From a virus, in IMG/VR virus record IMGVR_UViG_3300050821_004203, positions 1 to 28,054 of that record: a stretch of DNA of 28,054 nucleotides, one strand, 5' to 3'. Shown here in pieces: positions 17,668 to 25,136 of the stretch; within the stretch, counting starts at the first letter, position 1; each line of letters starts with the position of its first letter. The notes under the pieces are model-generated. The model was not told the origin of the DNA. It made no database searches and was given only the letters and a program-made list of their open reading frames with translations. A program made the position numbers and the translations under genes.

Positions 17668-18158
17668 ATAGTGAACTCAAGGCCGATTTTACTTCGCATC
17701 ATATCGAGGGAATTGCACGAGAGGGCAATAAACCTTTTTCTGTGCCGCTGATAACGCAGGTTGACGAATCACTCTGGCAGGGCGGCTGCATTCATGGCGT
17801 TAGTCTTGGTGGGAAGTTCAAGCACGTCATCAGCCTTTATCCTTGGGAGCAGTACATAGCTGGTGGGGAACTGGATAGCGTGATGATGGTGCGGCTGTTT
17901 GACTCCTGCGACATGCCGCCGACGCGGAAGTTGTACGCTATTGCACGATGGATCAATGTTTGCCGGAAAGAAGGTCTCACGCTCGTGCATTGCCAAGCTG
18001 GGTTGAATCGGTCGGCTCTCGTAACGGCACTGGCCCTCAAGCTCTCGGGCATGAAGATGAAGGATGCAATCGCCCTGCTTCGAGCGCAACGCTCACCCGC
18101 AGTGCTCTGCAATCAGGCATTCGAGAACTGGTTACTTAAACACAAGGTGCAGCCATGA
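17664..18158 (+). CDS. tyrosine / dual-specificity protein phosphatase
   Basis: A 164-residue cysteine phosphatase. The P-loop is VHCQAGLNRS with Cys110 (nucleophile) and Arg116. A conserved Asp in LFDSCDMP (residues ~79-85) is a candidate general acid. The N-terminal ITQVDESLWQGGCI and FKHVISLYPWE are the usual strands of DSP-like folds. There is no signal peptide, so it should act in the host cytoplasm on phosphoprotein, phosphoinositide or another phosphate ester. ATG 17664 overlaps the mini-ORF stop. The end KVQP comes from repeat R3. Confidence 0.88.
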   Translation: MNSELKADFTSHHIEGIAREGNKPFSVPLITQVDESLWQGGCIHGVSLGGKFKHVISLYPWEQYIAGGELDSVMMVRLFDSCDMPPTRKLYAIARWINVCRKEGLTLVHCQAGLNRSALVTALALKLSGMKMKDAIALLRAQRSPAVLCNQAFENWLLKHKVQP

Positions 18159-18179
18159 CCCGCTTCTCCAAAGACGCGC
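18144..18179 (+). repeat. 36-bp exact repeat R3, copy 2
   Basis: Identical to 17108-17143. It joins the phosphatase to the next gene exactly as copy 1 joins the Cys-rich protein to the chimeric remnant. Confidence 0.93.
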
Positions 18180-18358
18180 CAGCCGAAGAGTACGTCTATG
18201 AATTGGCCCAGACCCGCCAAGAGGCCATAGAACTAGCAGAGGGTGGTTTCGGCTATGACACAAGGGCGGCAGCGATTGAGAGCAAGAAAAAGGCGCTGAA
18301 GGACGGCGCAGATAGCTTCTACATCAACAAGCTAAAGGTGTTTCGAGTACTTGTTTAG
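18155..18358 (+). CDS. hypothetical protein, 67 residues
   Basis: ATG 18155 overlaps the previous stop (ATGA). The product begins MTRFSKDAPAEEYVYELAQT and ends FYINKLKVFRVLV. It is helical with a Lys-rich centre and a beta C-terminus, soluble. No family recognised. The first eight residues are those of repeat R3. Confidence 0.72.
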   Translation: MTRFSKDAPAEEYVYELAQTRQEAIELAEGGFGYDTRAAAIESKKKALKDGADSFYINKLKVFRVLV

Positions 18359-18389
18359 ATGGCAGGTTCCCGAAGGGAAGGATGAAGAA

Positions 18390-18596
18390 ATGCTGAGATT
18401 CATCATTAAGCGCCAGATTTATGATGGGGCGTGCTTGAATGCGCTCGAAACGTATTGGGAGACTGTCGATGCGAACGTGCCAGAACTGGAGAACGCATTG
18501 CATGGCGGAAAGGGCGGCGGTCCCGATGGCGATGCATTTAATATCCCGCAAGTGGTAGGCATTCAACAGTTACCAGACGCGAAGGTGACGCCATGA
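18390..18596 (+). CDS. hypothetical protein, 68 residues
   Basis: ATG 18390 lies behind GAAGGATGAAGAA; a TTG at 18351 in the same frame would add 13 residues and overlap the previous gene by 8 bp. The product begins MLRFIIKRQIYDGACLNALE and ends LPDAKVTP. One helix-rich half is followed by a Gly-rich loop (HGGKGGGPDGD). No family recognised. The stop overlaps the next start. Confidence 0.68.
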   Translation: MLRFIIKRQIYDGACLNALETYWETVDANVPELENALHGGKGGGPDGDAFNIPQVVGIQQLPDAKVTP

Positions 18597-19210
18597 AATC
18601 CCTCTCTCTTCTCCTTCTCACCTGCTGCGCTCTGGCTCAGGTGCCCGACACGCCGCAGCCGCAATGCCGCGGATGGCAATTTCAAACCGATCCGCCGATG
18701 TGCGTTCCAAGTTCGCAACCGCAGACAAAGGAGGAAACATGCCCGACGACATTCCGAGCTATTGGAGGCGAATCTGGTGCTGGCTGTTCCATCAACGATA
18801 CCGCCGACGATGGGCCGGATACGACATCGACGGCACATTCTGTTCCTACTGCAAAGAATCATGGTGCGACAACTTCTGCTGCTACGAAAAGCAGCGCTGA
18901 TTCTTTCTGGCAGACCCGCCGCTGGAACGAGCCGGACCTAGCCTCGAACAAGCAGGTGTTCAAGAGCAAGGTATTCGTGATCTCGCACCTGGCCGCGTTC
19001 GGATTGGCAATCGCCGCGAAGAAGCACGCTACGGTTGCGGCAAATGGCGGAGCGATTCCGGGCTGGGGCGACACCCTCGGGCCACCCGCCCTCCTGACGG
19101 GCATCGACTACGTGGCCTACCGCTGGTTCTGGAAACCGTTGTCGCTGATTGGGGCTACGGGAGAAGGAATCTACCAGATGAAGGCGATTGTGACCAGGAA
19201 GTACCAGTGA
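18593..19210 (+). CDS. secreted / membrane protein, 205 residues, with an out-of-frame nested gene
   Basis: ATG 18593 (ATGA overlap). The N-terminal signal sequence is MKSLSLLLLTCCALAQ, possibly a lipoprotein signal of poor fit. Residues ~50-100 are Thr/Ser/Ala low complexity, exactly where the nested gene 18739-18900 lies. The C-terminal ~100 residues contain hydrophobic VFVISHLAAFGLAIAA and a second candidate span near LLTGIDYVAYRWFW. The nested Rz/Rz1 spanin layout comes to mind but the order of signals does not match clearly. Function unknown. Confidence 0.68.
   Translation: MKSLSLLLLTCCALAQVPDTPQPQCRGWQFQTDPPMCVPSSQPQTKEETCPTTFRAIGGESGAGCSINDTADDGPDTTSTAHSVPTAKNHGATTSAATKSSADSFWQTRRWNEPDLASNKQVFKSKVFVISHLAAFGLAIAAKKHATVAANGGAIPGWGDTLGPPALLTGIDYVAYRWFWKPLSLIGATGEGIYQMKAIVTRKYQ
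18739..18900 (+). CDS. nested Cys/Trp-rich protein, 53 residues (overprinted)
   Basis: ATG 18739 follows a near-perfect AAAGGAGGAAAC site, one of the best in the window. The product begins MPDDIPSYWRRIWCWLFHQR and ends FCCYEKQR, with FCSYCKESWCDNFCC as a Cys cluster and five Trp. It is wholly inside the 205-residue gene in another frame, and the host frame there is low complexity, which suggests the nested frame is the constrained one. It could alternatively be a remnant of a zinc-binding gene now read through. Confidence 0.62.
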   Translation: MPDDIPSYWRRIWCWLFHQRYRRRWAGYDIDGTFCSYCKESWCDNFCCYEKQR

Positions 19211-19425
19211 TTCTCTATCTTCAAGTCTCTACGTTCTGGCGATCTTGTGCCGATGCCAGACACTTCTATGGTACTGTGCGTGACCGCCAGAATAAAGTTA
19301 AACTCGAAGTGCTGAGACAGTCTTCTCGGAGCGCAGTCATCAAACAGGCTCGCCTAGGGCTAAAGAAGCATTACTCAGGACAGCGCTATCGACTTGTAAT
19401 TGCAGCACGAACAGCCCACTTTTAG
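19207..19425 (+). CDS. small basic protein, 72 residues
   Basis: GTG 19207 overlaps the previous stop (GTGA). The product begins MILYLQVSTFWRSCADARHF and has an Arg/Lys-rich centre (RDRQNKVKLEVLRQSSRSAV) and the end RLVIAARTAHF. Beta-rich and basic; no family recognised. It is the last gene before the terminase module. Confidence 0.65.
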   Translation: MILYLQVSTFWRSCADARHFYGTVRDRQNKVKLEVLRQSSRSAVIKQARLGLKKHYSGQRYRLVIAARTAHF

Positions 19426-19433
19426 ACCTACGC

Positions 19434-19503
19434 TTGACAGTATCTCTCTTCTCTGTGTTACTCTCTCACCCAAATTGAAGCTGCGTCTTCCGCTTCGCGG
19501 GAG
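19434..19503 (+). promoter_or_regulatory. candidate late promoter and leader hairpin of the terminase module
   Basis: TTGACA at 19434-19439 is followed at a long 19-bp spacing by TACTCT (19459-19464), so the match is imperfect. Downstream at 19487-19503 CTTCCGC, loop TTC, GCGGGAG forms a 7-bp stem (one G-T pair) in the leader. The start of the small terminase at 19567 has no good ribosome site. Confidence 0.45.
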
Positions 19504-19566
19504 CCGCGGTTATTCCTGAATCCTTTCAGATGATGTCACCGCTACGCCAACTCCGGGACTCTGAAT

Positions 19567-20178
19567 GTGGCCGGCACTCCCGTTAAGCGTTTTAAGAGGG
19601 CCATCAGTCCACTTGATGAGGACGGACTTACCCCCCAGGAACGTCACTTCTGTCTCCGATGGCTTACTCACAAAGATCCGGTTCGCGCCATGCGAGAAGC
19701 CTTCGGAGACACTCGCCAGAGTTCTAAAAAGATTCTGGCAAACCCTAAGGTTACAAAATTCATCAACTCTGAGATGGAGCGCCTTAATAAGCGTCACGAA
19801 CTTCAGGCCGAGTGGGTTCACGCCGAAATTGGGAAGATGCTTCGAGCCAGAATTTATAACCTCGTTAATATCGATGGTACTCGAAAGACTCTCAATGAAT
19901 TGGATGATGAAACCGCAGCGGCTATCGCAGGCATTGACGTTGAACCCATCTACGAGAAAGATGACTCCGGGAAAAAGGTTCAAGTCGGAGAGAGGATCAA
20001 GTATCGTTGGATCTCTCGCACAGAGGCGGCCGCCCTGGCTACTCGTATTCTCGGAACAGATCACGGCTCAGACTCTCGCGGGGCAGACCGCTTGAAGGAA
20101 GTAGTTGATGTTTTCAAAAATGGTCCAGTGCCCCGTCAGATAGAAGGTGAAGAAGTAAAGAAGGAAGAAAAGAAATAA
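19567..20178 (+). CDS. terS: terminase small subunit
   Basis: A 203-residue protein that would recognise phage DNA for packaging. The N-terminal LTPQERHFCLRWLTHKDPVR, then AMREAFGDTRQSSKKILANP and KVTKFI, is the classic terminase small subunit HTH of the terminase_2 type. The central part is a helical oligomerisation region. The C-terminus (GEEVKKEEKK) is charged and probably contacts the large subunit. The start is GTG 19567 with a weak ribosome site; GTG of the large subunit follows 3 bp after the stop. Confidence 0.88.
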   Translation: MAGTPVKRFKRAISPLDEDGLTPQERHFCLRWLTHKDPVRAMREAFGDTRQSSKKILANPKVTKFINSEMERLNKRHELQAEWVHAEIGKMLRARIYNLVNIDGTRKTLNELDDETAAAIAGIDVEPIYEKDDSGKKVQVGERIKYRWISRTEAAALATRILGTDHGSDSRGADRLKEVVDVFKNGPVPRQIEGEEVKKEEKK

Positions 20179-20181
20179 AGT

Positions 20182-21453
20182 GTGGATACCCTCAGCTATC
20201 TTTCTCCTAATTCTATACTCAAGCCTTATGGTGAGAAGGCTTTCAAATTCGCCTTTCGACCTCCTAATCAAGACAGACGCATCAACATTCTGGAAGGGGC
20301 TGTTCGCTCGGCCAAAACCTGGGCCATGCTTCCAAAACTCCTTCAGTTGTGTGACTACAATGTGCAGGGCTGGAGAGTCATTACTGGGGTTTCAAAACAG
20401 ACCGTCTATAATAACGTCCTCAATGATCTCTTCGACCTCATTGGCTCAAAAAATTACGACTACAATCGGCAAACTGGGGAACTTCGTATGTTCAAGACCC
20501 AGTGGCTGGTTATCGGCGCAAAGGATGAAGGCTCAGAGAAGTACGTCCGCGGTCTTACAGTTGGTGTGGCATACGGAGACGAGGGAGTTCTTCAGCCACC
20601 CAGCTTCGTCCGCATGTTGCTCAATCGCATGTCGCCTTACGGAGCTAGGGCTTACTTCACGACAAATCCCGACAGCCCTCATCATCCCTTTAAGACAGAA
20701 CTCCTCGACAACAAGGAACTTCGAGCCAATGGCAGTCTGTGGTCGGAGCACTTCGATCTTGACGATAATCCAAATCTGGACCCGGCTTACAAGCGCCATC
20801 TCAAGGCTCTTTATAAGGGTGTCTACTATCAGCGCTTCGTTCTCGGTCTTTGGGTTGTGGCAGAAGGGGCAATTTACAAAGATTGCTGGTCGGATGACCT
20901 TCTCTACGACGATTCAACTGCTCCTCAGAGACTTAGGGGCGAGGGCAAAGTTGAAGAGTATATCGGCGTGGACTGTGGAGTCGATCACCCTCAAGTCTAC
21001 CTCTATGTCATTGATGACGGTACAACCCTGTGGGTAGATGATGAGTACTATTGGGATAGCCGCGCTGAGATGAGACAAAAGACCGAGCGGGAGTATCGCA
21101 TCGACTTGCAGAAATTTATGGCAAAGTGTGGTGGCAAGAATGCTCAGGTCATTATCCCGCCTGAAGCTGCATCCTTCGATGCCGAATTGAATTCTGAAGG
21201 TATCTGGCATATTGACGCCGACAACGATGTAACTGAGGGAATTAAGATCACCTCTTCCATGATGGGTCTTCGTCGCATTCGCGTACACCGCGAGAGGTGC
21301 CCACAGACTGCTAGAACAATTCCCACTTATGTGTGGGATCCGAAGAAAGCTCTGAGAGGCTTGGAAGAGCCGATGAAGGTAGACGATGACCCCCCTGATG
21401 CCCTGCGTTATGTAGTAAAGACCAAGATGGCGCCTTATAGACTAGCCGCATGA
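20182..21453 (+). CDS. terL: terminase large subunit
   Basis: A 423-residue packaging motor of the PBSX/terminase_3 type. ATPase domain: Walker A GAVRSAKT at 39-46, Walker B VGVAYGDE with Asp133-Glu134, coupling motif TTNPDSP near 160-166. Nuclease domain: IGVDCGVDHP, then PPEAASFDAEL, then DDDPPDALRY, giving the acidic metal ligands of the RNase H-like fold that cuts concatemers. The start is GTG 20182. The length is normal for the family. A LuxR-type HTH gene overlaps its stop (ATGA). Confidence 0.96.
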   Translation: MDTLSYLSPNSILKPYGEKAFKFAFRPPNQDRRINILEGAVRSAKTWAMLPKLLQLCDYNVQGWRVITGVSKQTVYNNVLNDLFDLIGSKNYDYNRQTGELRMFKTQWLVIGAKDEGSEKYVRGLTVGVAYGDEGVLQPPSFVRMLLNRMSPYGARAYFTTNPDSPHHPFKTELLDNKELRANGSLWSEHFDLDDNPNLDPAYKRHLKALYKGVYYQRFVLGLWVVAEGAIYKDCWSDDLLYDDSTAPQRLRGEGKVEEYIGVDCGVDHPQVYLYVIDDGTTLWVDDEYYWDSRAEMRQKTEREYRIDLQKFMAKCGGKNAQVIIPPEAASFDAELNSEGIWHIDADNDVTEGIKITSSMMGLRRIRVHRERCPQTARTIPTYVWDPKKALRGLEEPMKVDDDPPDALRYVVKTKMAPYRLAA

Positions 21454-21701
21454 GCACAGCTATGACTCGCGGGTGGACTCAACGAGAGATAGAAGTCTTA
21501 GCTCATCCCGAGATCAACAATAGGGAGATTCATGTTCTACAGCTTGCGGCTGATGGAGAAAGCTGCCGTACTTCAGGGGAAATGATGGGACTGAGTCCCT
21601 TCTATGTCAAGAATCTGCGCCACAGCGCTGCGCTAAAATTAGGCGCTGACACTACGACTCACGCTGTAGCCATGGCCCTACGAAGGCATTTGATCGTATG
21701 A
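21450..21701 (+). CDS. LuxR-type HTH protein
   Basis: An 83-residue stand-alone GerE/LuxR helix-turn-helix: INNREIHVLQLAADGESCRT, MMGLSPFYVKNLRHSAALKL, then GADTTTHAVAMALRRHLI. The four-helix pattern and final 'KLGA.....AV..A.+..LI' match the family. No sensor domain is present, so it should be a constitutive DNA binder. Its position between TerL and the portal suggests control of late genes or a role in packaging; both are inference. ATGA overlaps on both sides. Confidence 0.85.
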   Translation: MSTAMTRGWTQREIEVLAHPEINNREIHVLQLAADGESCRTSGEMMGLSPFYVKNLRHSAALKLGADTTTHAVAMALRRHLIV

Positions 21702-21901
21702 GTCTCCTGCGATTCACAGTTGCTTCTTTAGTTTTCGTCTGTGGGTGCAGTATTCGACACGTCCCAGTGAATTATTTCGTCCCAGCAGCCTGCATCACAA
21801 AGGCTGAGTTATTCGATTGTAGCCTGATTGAATCGCCGCCTAGCTGCAAACTCGAACGAGTGACTTACAAAAAAGGTTGCGAGGAACTGGTGACGAAGTG
21901 A
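21698..21901 (+). CDS. small lipoprotein, 67 residues
   Basis: The signal is MSLLRFTVASLVFVCGC with lipobox VCGC; Cys17 would be lipidated. The mature 50 residues contain four further Cys (ACIT, FDCS, PSCK, GCEE). The start overlaps the previous stop (ATGA). Small phage lipoproteins can act in superinfection exclusion or as outer-membrane spanins; nothing here decides between these. Confidence 0.75.
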   Translation: MSLLRFTVASLVFVCGCSIRHVPVNYFVPAACITKAELFDCSLIESPPSCKLERVTYKKGCEELVTK

Positions 21902-22047
21902 AAACCGGAATAATTTATAAGGCAACAAATCTGGTCAACCTCGGGAGAAAACGTACCGCTGAGCCTCGGGAAAAAATGAGACAATCAGCCTTAGCCCGTG
22001 GTGAAAGGCAGAGGTTAGCTCGATTTAATTCCGAGGTAATTCAGTGA
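21898..22047 (+). pseudogene. remnant resembling a GIY-YIG / NUMOD3 homing endonuclease
   Basis: GTG 21898 overlaps the previous stop and TGA overlaps GTG 22044 of the portal. The 49-residue product begins MKTGIIYKATNLVN, like the first strand of GIY-YIG domains (G.IYkatN..NGK). It then passes directly to GRKRTAEPREKMRQSA, like the NUMOD3 DNA-binding motif that follows the catalytic domain in such enzymes. The catalytic Arg/Glu part is absent, so the gene looks internally deleted yet keeps the coupled reading frame. It may survive as a short basic protein. Confidence 0.6.
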
Positions 22048-23954
22048 GCGCCTCTACTAGAACCCATAAACCACATATTACTGTGGATAAGTTTGAACAG
22101 TGGCGAGAGGGGATAAGAGAACAGCAAAGGGCCGCAGACTCTTTCTCTAATCAAGCTGCCCGGCTGGGCTTTGGAACTAATAACCTTCTGGAAGGTACTC
22201 AGTATCATTTAACCCGCCTATCTTTCAACTACATACTTCTCCAGGCACTTTTTAGGTCCAATTGGATAATCCGAAAAGTAATTGAGATACCCGCGGAGGA
22301 TATGACGAAGAATTGGGTCTCTCTAGTAACTGAGATGGATCCGAAACAAATGAAGCGTTTCGAGCAGGTTGTGTCTAAGACTGGAACACAGAATCAGATG
22401 CTCACCACATTGAAGTGGGCGCGTCTCTTCGGGGGCGCAGGTGGCTTGATCGTCATCAAAGGTCATGAGAAGAGACTTGATAAACCTTTGAAGATCGAAG
22501 ATGTAGAGCTAGATTCCTATCGAGGTCTTATTCCGCTTGACCGCTGGTCTGGTATTGTACCCGGCGCGAATCTGTGTACTGATATCGACAAGCCTCTTGA
22601 GTTTGGCCTTCCTGAGACTTATCGAGTTATCACTACGACGGGAAAGAACTTCGAGGTGCATTCCTCTCGCATTGTGAGGTTCATTGGGAAAGATGTCCCG
22701 GTGTGGGAGAAGCAGGTCGAGCAGAATTGGGGTATCAGCGAAGTAGAGGTCATGTACGACGAGTTGAAGAAGCGAGACAATACCAGTTGGAATATCGCCT
22801 CACTAATCTTCAGGGCTAACATTGTGGCCCTAAAAAGTAAAGACTTGGCTGGGATGCTGTCGGGATTAAACTCTTCGCCAGCAGCGCAGCAAAGATTTTA
22901 CTCCTCTCTTCAAGCCCAGGCCCAGCTGATGTCCAATCAAGGCATGATGGTTCTTCCCGAGGAGGGTGGTCTTGACGAACATCAATACAGCTTCGGCGGT
23001 GTAGCTGATGTCTACGAGGCATTTCGAGAGGATATATGCGGAGCAACAGGAATTCCCTACTCTCGCATGTTTGGTCGTACTCCAGGTGGATTGTCTACCA
23101 CTAACGAGGGAGAGGAACATATCTACTACGAGTCTATCGCCGCAAAGCAGCAGAGAGAACTAGATCCGCAAGCGACAAAACTTTTCCCTGTAATTGCTAT
23201 GTCTACGTGGGGCGAAGTGCCCGATGATCTCGAGTGGAGATGGAATCCAGTTCGCAGTCTTAGTGACAAGGATCAGATGGAGCTTGGCAAGTTGAATGCG
23301 GACTCTGTGGTAGCCGTGTATAATGCCGGACTCACAAGTCCGCGTACTAGTCTGAAGGAACTGAAGCAGCAGAGCGGGGTCACAGGCATATTCACCAATA
23401 TCACAGACGAAGATATTGAGGCGGCAAGTGACGAGGCTTTACCCGTAGCCGATGAGATGTTAATGGGTGGTTTTGGTGAAGAAGGAGATAGCAAAGATAA
23501 GAAGTCAGAAAAGAAGACGGAGAAAAAGAAATTAAAGGCGAAAGACTCGGCAAGTGAGGATGATATGCCCAGCGAGATTGAGAATACCGTCATGTTTGCC
23601 GGGCTTCATATCGCTATCGAGAATCCCGTAGGGAGTGTACGAAGTGGTCTCGGTTGGTCTGTCAAGATGCAGAACGACTACGGTTACATTGTAGGGTCAA
23701 TCGGTGTAGATGGCGATGCCGTCGATGTATTTCTCGGCCCTAATGAATACGCCCAAAAGGTCTATATTATCCATACAGACGGAGATGACGTTGAGGATAA
23801 GTGCATGGTCGGGTTCGACTCAGCGAAGACCGCAAAGGAAGCCTTCGTTAGGAACTATACGTCTGAGAAGTTCTTTGGCAGTATGGATGCGATGTCGCTT
23901 GCGGAATTTACGCGCAAGATATTTTCCACGAAATTGGGTAAGAAGGTAGCATGA
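22044..23954 (+). CDS. portal protein (DUF1073-like) with C-terminal pyrophosphatase-like domain
   Basis: A 636-residue protein. Residues ~40-470 match the DUF1073-type portal: an N-terminal LIRK-like start (SNWIIRKVIEIPAEDMTKNW), the GGAGGLIVI strand, SRIVRFIGKDVP, and GIPYSRMFGRTPGGLSTTNE. A dodecameric DNA channel at the capsid vertex is expected. A Lys/Glu linker (~485-515) leads to a separate domain with VDGDAVDVF at 555-563. This is the D-G-D-x-x-D signature of inorganic pyrophosphatase-like domains known in phage polyvalent proteins, followed by MVGFDSAKTAKEAFVRNY. The start is GTG 22044. Confidence 0.9.
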   Translation: MSASTRTHKPHITVDKFEQWREGIREQQRAADSFSNQAARLGFGTNNLLEGTQYHLTRLSFNYILLQALFRSNWIIRKVIEIPAEDMTKNWVSLVTEMDPKQMKRFEQVVSKTGTQNQMLTTLKWARLFGGAGGLIVIKGHEKRLDKPLKIEDVELDSYRGLIPLDRWSGIVPGANLCTDIDKPLEFGLPETYRVITTTGKNFEVHSSRIVRFIGKDVPVWEKQVEQNWGISEVEVMYDELKKRDNTSWNIASLIFRANIVALKSKDLAGMLSGLNSSPAAQQRFYSSLQAQAQLMSNQGMMVLPEEGGLDEHQYSFGGVADVYEAFREDICGATGIPYSRMFGRTPGGLSTTNEGEEHIYYESIAAKQQRELDPQATKLFPVIAMSTWGEVPDDLEWRWNPVRSLSDKDQMELGKLNADSVVAVYNAGLTSPRTSLKELKQQSGVTGIFTNITDEDIEAASDEALPVADEMLMGGFGEEGDSKDKKSEKKTEKKKLKAKDSASEDDMPSEIENTVMFAGLHIAIENPVGSVRSGLGWSVKMQNDYGYIVGSIGVDGDAVDVFLGPNEYAQKVYIIHTDGDDVEDKCMVGFDSAKTAKEAFVRNYTSEKFFGSMDAMSLAEFTRKIFSTKLGKKVA

Positions 23955-24145
23955 CTGAAGGCGTAATGAAGACGGCTCGGGGGTTCGGTGTTCACTTGAT
24001 GGTGTTTTGTCCTTGTGGTTGGTTAATGCAGGACTGCGAGAGCGGGACTTATTGCGTCAACTCTGAGTGTGGTCTCCGCACACGACTCTTTGAAGTGTCT
24101 GTGAAAATTGATGAGATCCCTTTGCCCAAAGGAGCCGCAGCATGA
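23951..24145 (+). CDS. zinc-ribbon protein, 64 residues
   Basis: ATG 23951 overlaps the portal stop (ATGA). The product has FCPCGWLMQDCESGTYCVNS then ECGLRTRLFEV, giving two Cys knuckles of the usual zinc ribbon. It is beta rich. ATG 23966 (MKTARG) is an alternative start. It could bind nucleic acid or stabilise the head, which is inference. Confidence 0.75.
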   Translation: MTEGVMKTARGFGVHLMVFCPCGWLMQDCESGTYCVNSECGLRTRLFEVSVKIDEIPLPKGAAA

Positions 24146-24315
24146 TTGTCCGTAAGCCACACATGATTGGGAGGCGACGAGCGGCAATTATGAGGGCAAA
24201 GGAGATTCGTGAATTAACTGTCTCTACCCCTAAGCCCGTTACCATCAACTCCCAGGTAATGGTAACGGCTGGACCAGTTACTTTACAGACTATTAAGAAA
24301 CGGACAAGACGTTGA
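24142..24315 (+). CDS. small basic protein, 57 residues
   Basis: ATG 24142 lies behind AAGGAGCCGCAGC and overlaps the previous stop (ATGA). The product begins MIVRKPHMIGRRRAAIMRAK and ends QTIKKRTRR; the middle is Thr/Val-rich beta. No family recognised. A position between portal and MuF genes is common for small head factors. Confidence 0.7.
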   Translation: MIVRKPHMIGRRRAAIMRAKEIRELTVSTPKPVTINSQVMVTAGPVTLQTIKKRTRR

Positions 24316-25136
24316 ATCCCAAAGACTGGAAACCGAGTCAGAGAGTTGAGCGTGAGTACGCCGCTGATATCTGGTCAATCTTCGAGCGATTCTATGCAGA
24401 GTCAAAGAGACACGGCATTGCAGCACATCTTCTGAGTGCCGTAGAGTTCCTCCAGAAATACGCAGAGCAAGCTGCGCTGCGAATGATTACTGGTCTTTAC
24501 TGGAAGAATGCGAGAACCTGGCGAGAAGCGGCAAGACTCTCTGGAAAGACTGCTTTGATCCATCGCGCTTTACATCAAGAGATGCAGGGACCCGTTGGGC
24601 AACGAGTTAGGGATCTTGTGCGGGAACAGGCTCATCTTATCAGCACATTCCCAGAAAGCGTGGCTGAGTTGGTGGCTACTCATGCCATGGCGCAGTATCA
24701 GGCGGGTGGGCGATCTGCCGAGCTTGCGAGAGGCGATGGCTTGCTGCTTCGCGTTGCCCACTCGCGGGCGCGGTTGATTGCTCATACACAGGCGAGTAAA
24801 GCGAGTACAGCGTTGACCCGGGCAAGAAGTGAAGCCCTTGGATTAAACTACTACATCTGGCGAGGTAGTCTCGATCAGCGGGAAAGAGCAAGCCACAGAC
24901 TGATGGAAGATGTACTGATTCGCTTTGACGATCCGCCTTCACCCGAGATGCTTCTGGGATTAAAGTCTCAGGGTTACTACAACGCCGGCGATATCTACGG
25001 ATGTCGCTGTTATCCAGAAACTTTAGTAAGACTCGAACAAGTTGCCTGGCCCCATAAGGTATACTACGCTGGGAAAATTCAGCGCGTGACTTTGGCTCAG
25101 TTTCGCAGAATCAATCAACTCAAGGAGGCAGCATGA
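24312..25136 (+). CDS. head morphogenesis protein, SPP1 gp7 / Mu gpF (MuF) family
   Basis: A 274-residue minor capsid protein that joins the procapsid with the portal. The C-terminal half carries the MuF signature: ARLIAHTQASKASTALTRAR, LNYYIWRGSLDQRERASHRL (the D-x-R-x-x-H-x-x-x region), then GDIYGCRCYPETLV as the C-R-C end. The start is a TTG at 24312 overlapping the previous stop (TTGA), with a weak ribosome site. Length is normal for the short form; no toxin domain is attached. Confidence 0.9.
   Translation: MNPKDWKPSQRVEREYAADIWSIFERFYAESKRHGIAAHLLSAVEFLQKYAEQAALRMITGLYWKNARTWREAARLSGKTALIHRALHQEMQGPVGQRVRDLVREQAHLISTFPESVAELVATHAMAQYQAGGRSAELARGDGLLLRVAHSRARLIAHTQASKASTALTRARSEALGLNYYIWRGSLDQRERASHRLMEDVLIRFDDPPSPEMLLGLKSQGYYNAGDIYGCRCYPETLVRLEQVAWPHKVYYAGKIQRVTLAQFRRINQLKEAA

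Noticed and set aside
19510-20064. 184-codon minus-strand frame opposite the small terminase gene
   Set aside because: It is antisense to a recognisable TerS, has no ribosome site and no family-like sequence.
20180-21037. 285-codon plus-strand frame inside the large terminase gene
   Set aside because: It is a shifted shadow of TerL, whose Walker and nuclease motifs are complete in the other frame.
22044-23954. Anti-CBASS (Acb1) function for the DUF1073-type protein
   Set aside because: Some annotation pipelines attach that name to this portal family. The full-length portal architecture directly after TerL and before MuF identifies a structural portal, and I see no reason to claim the nuclease role.
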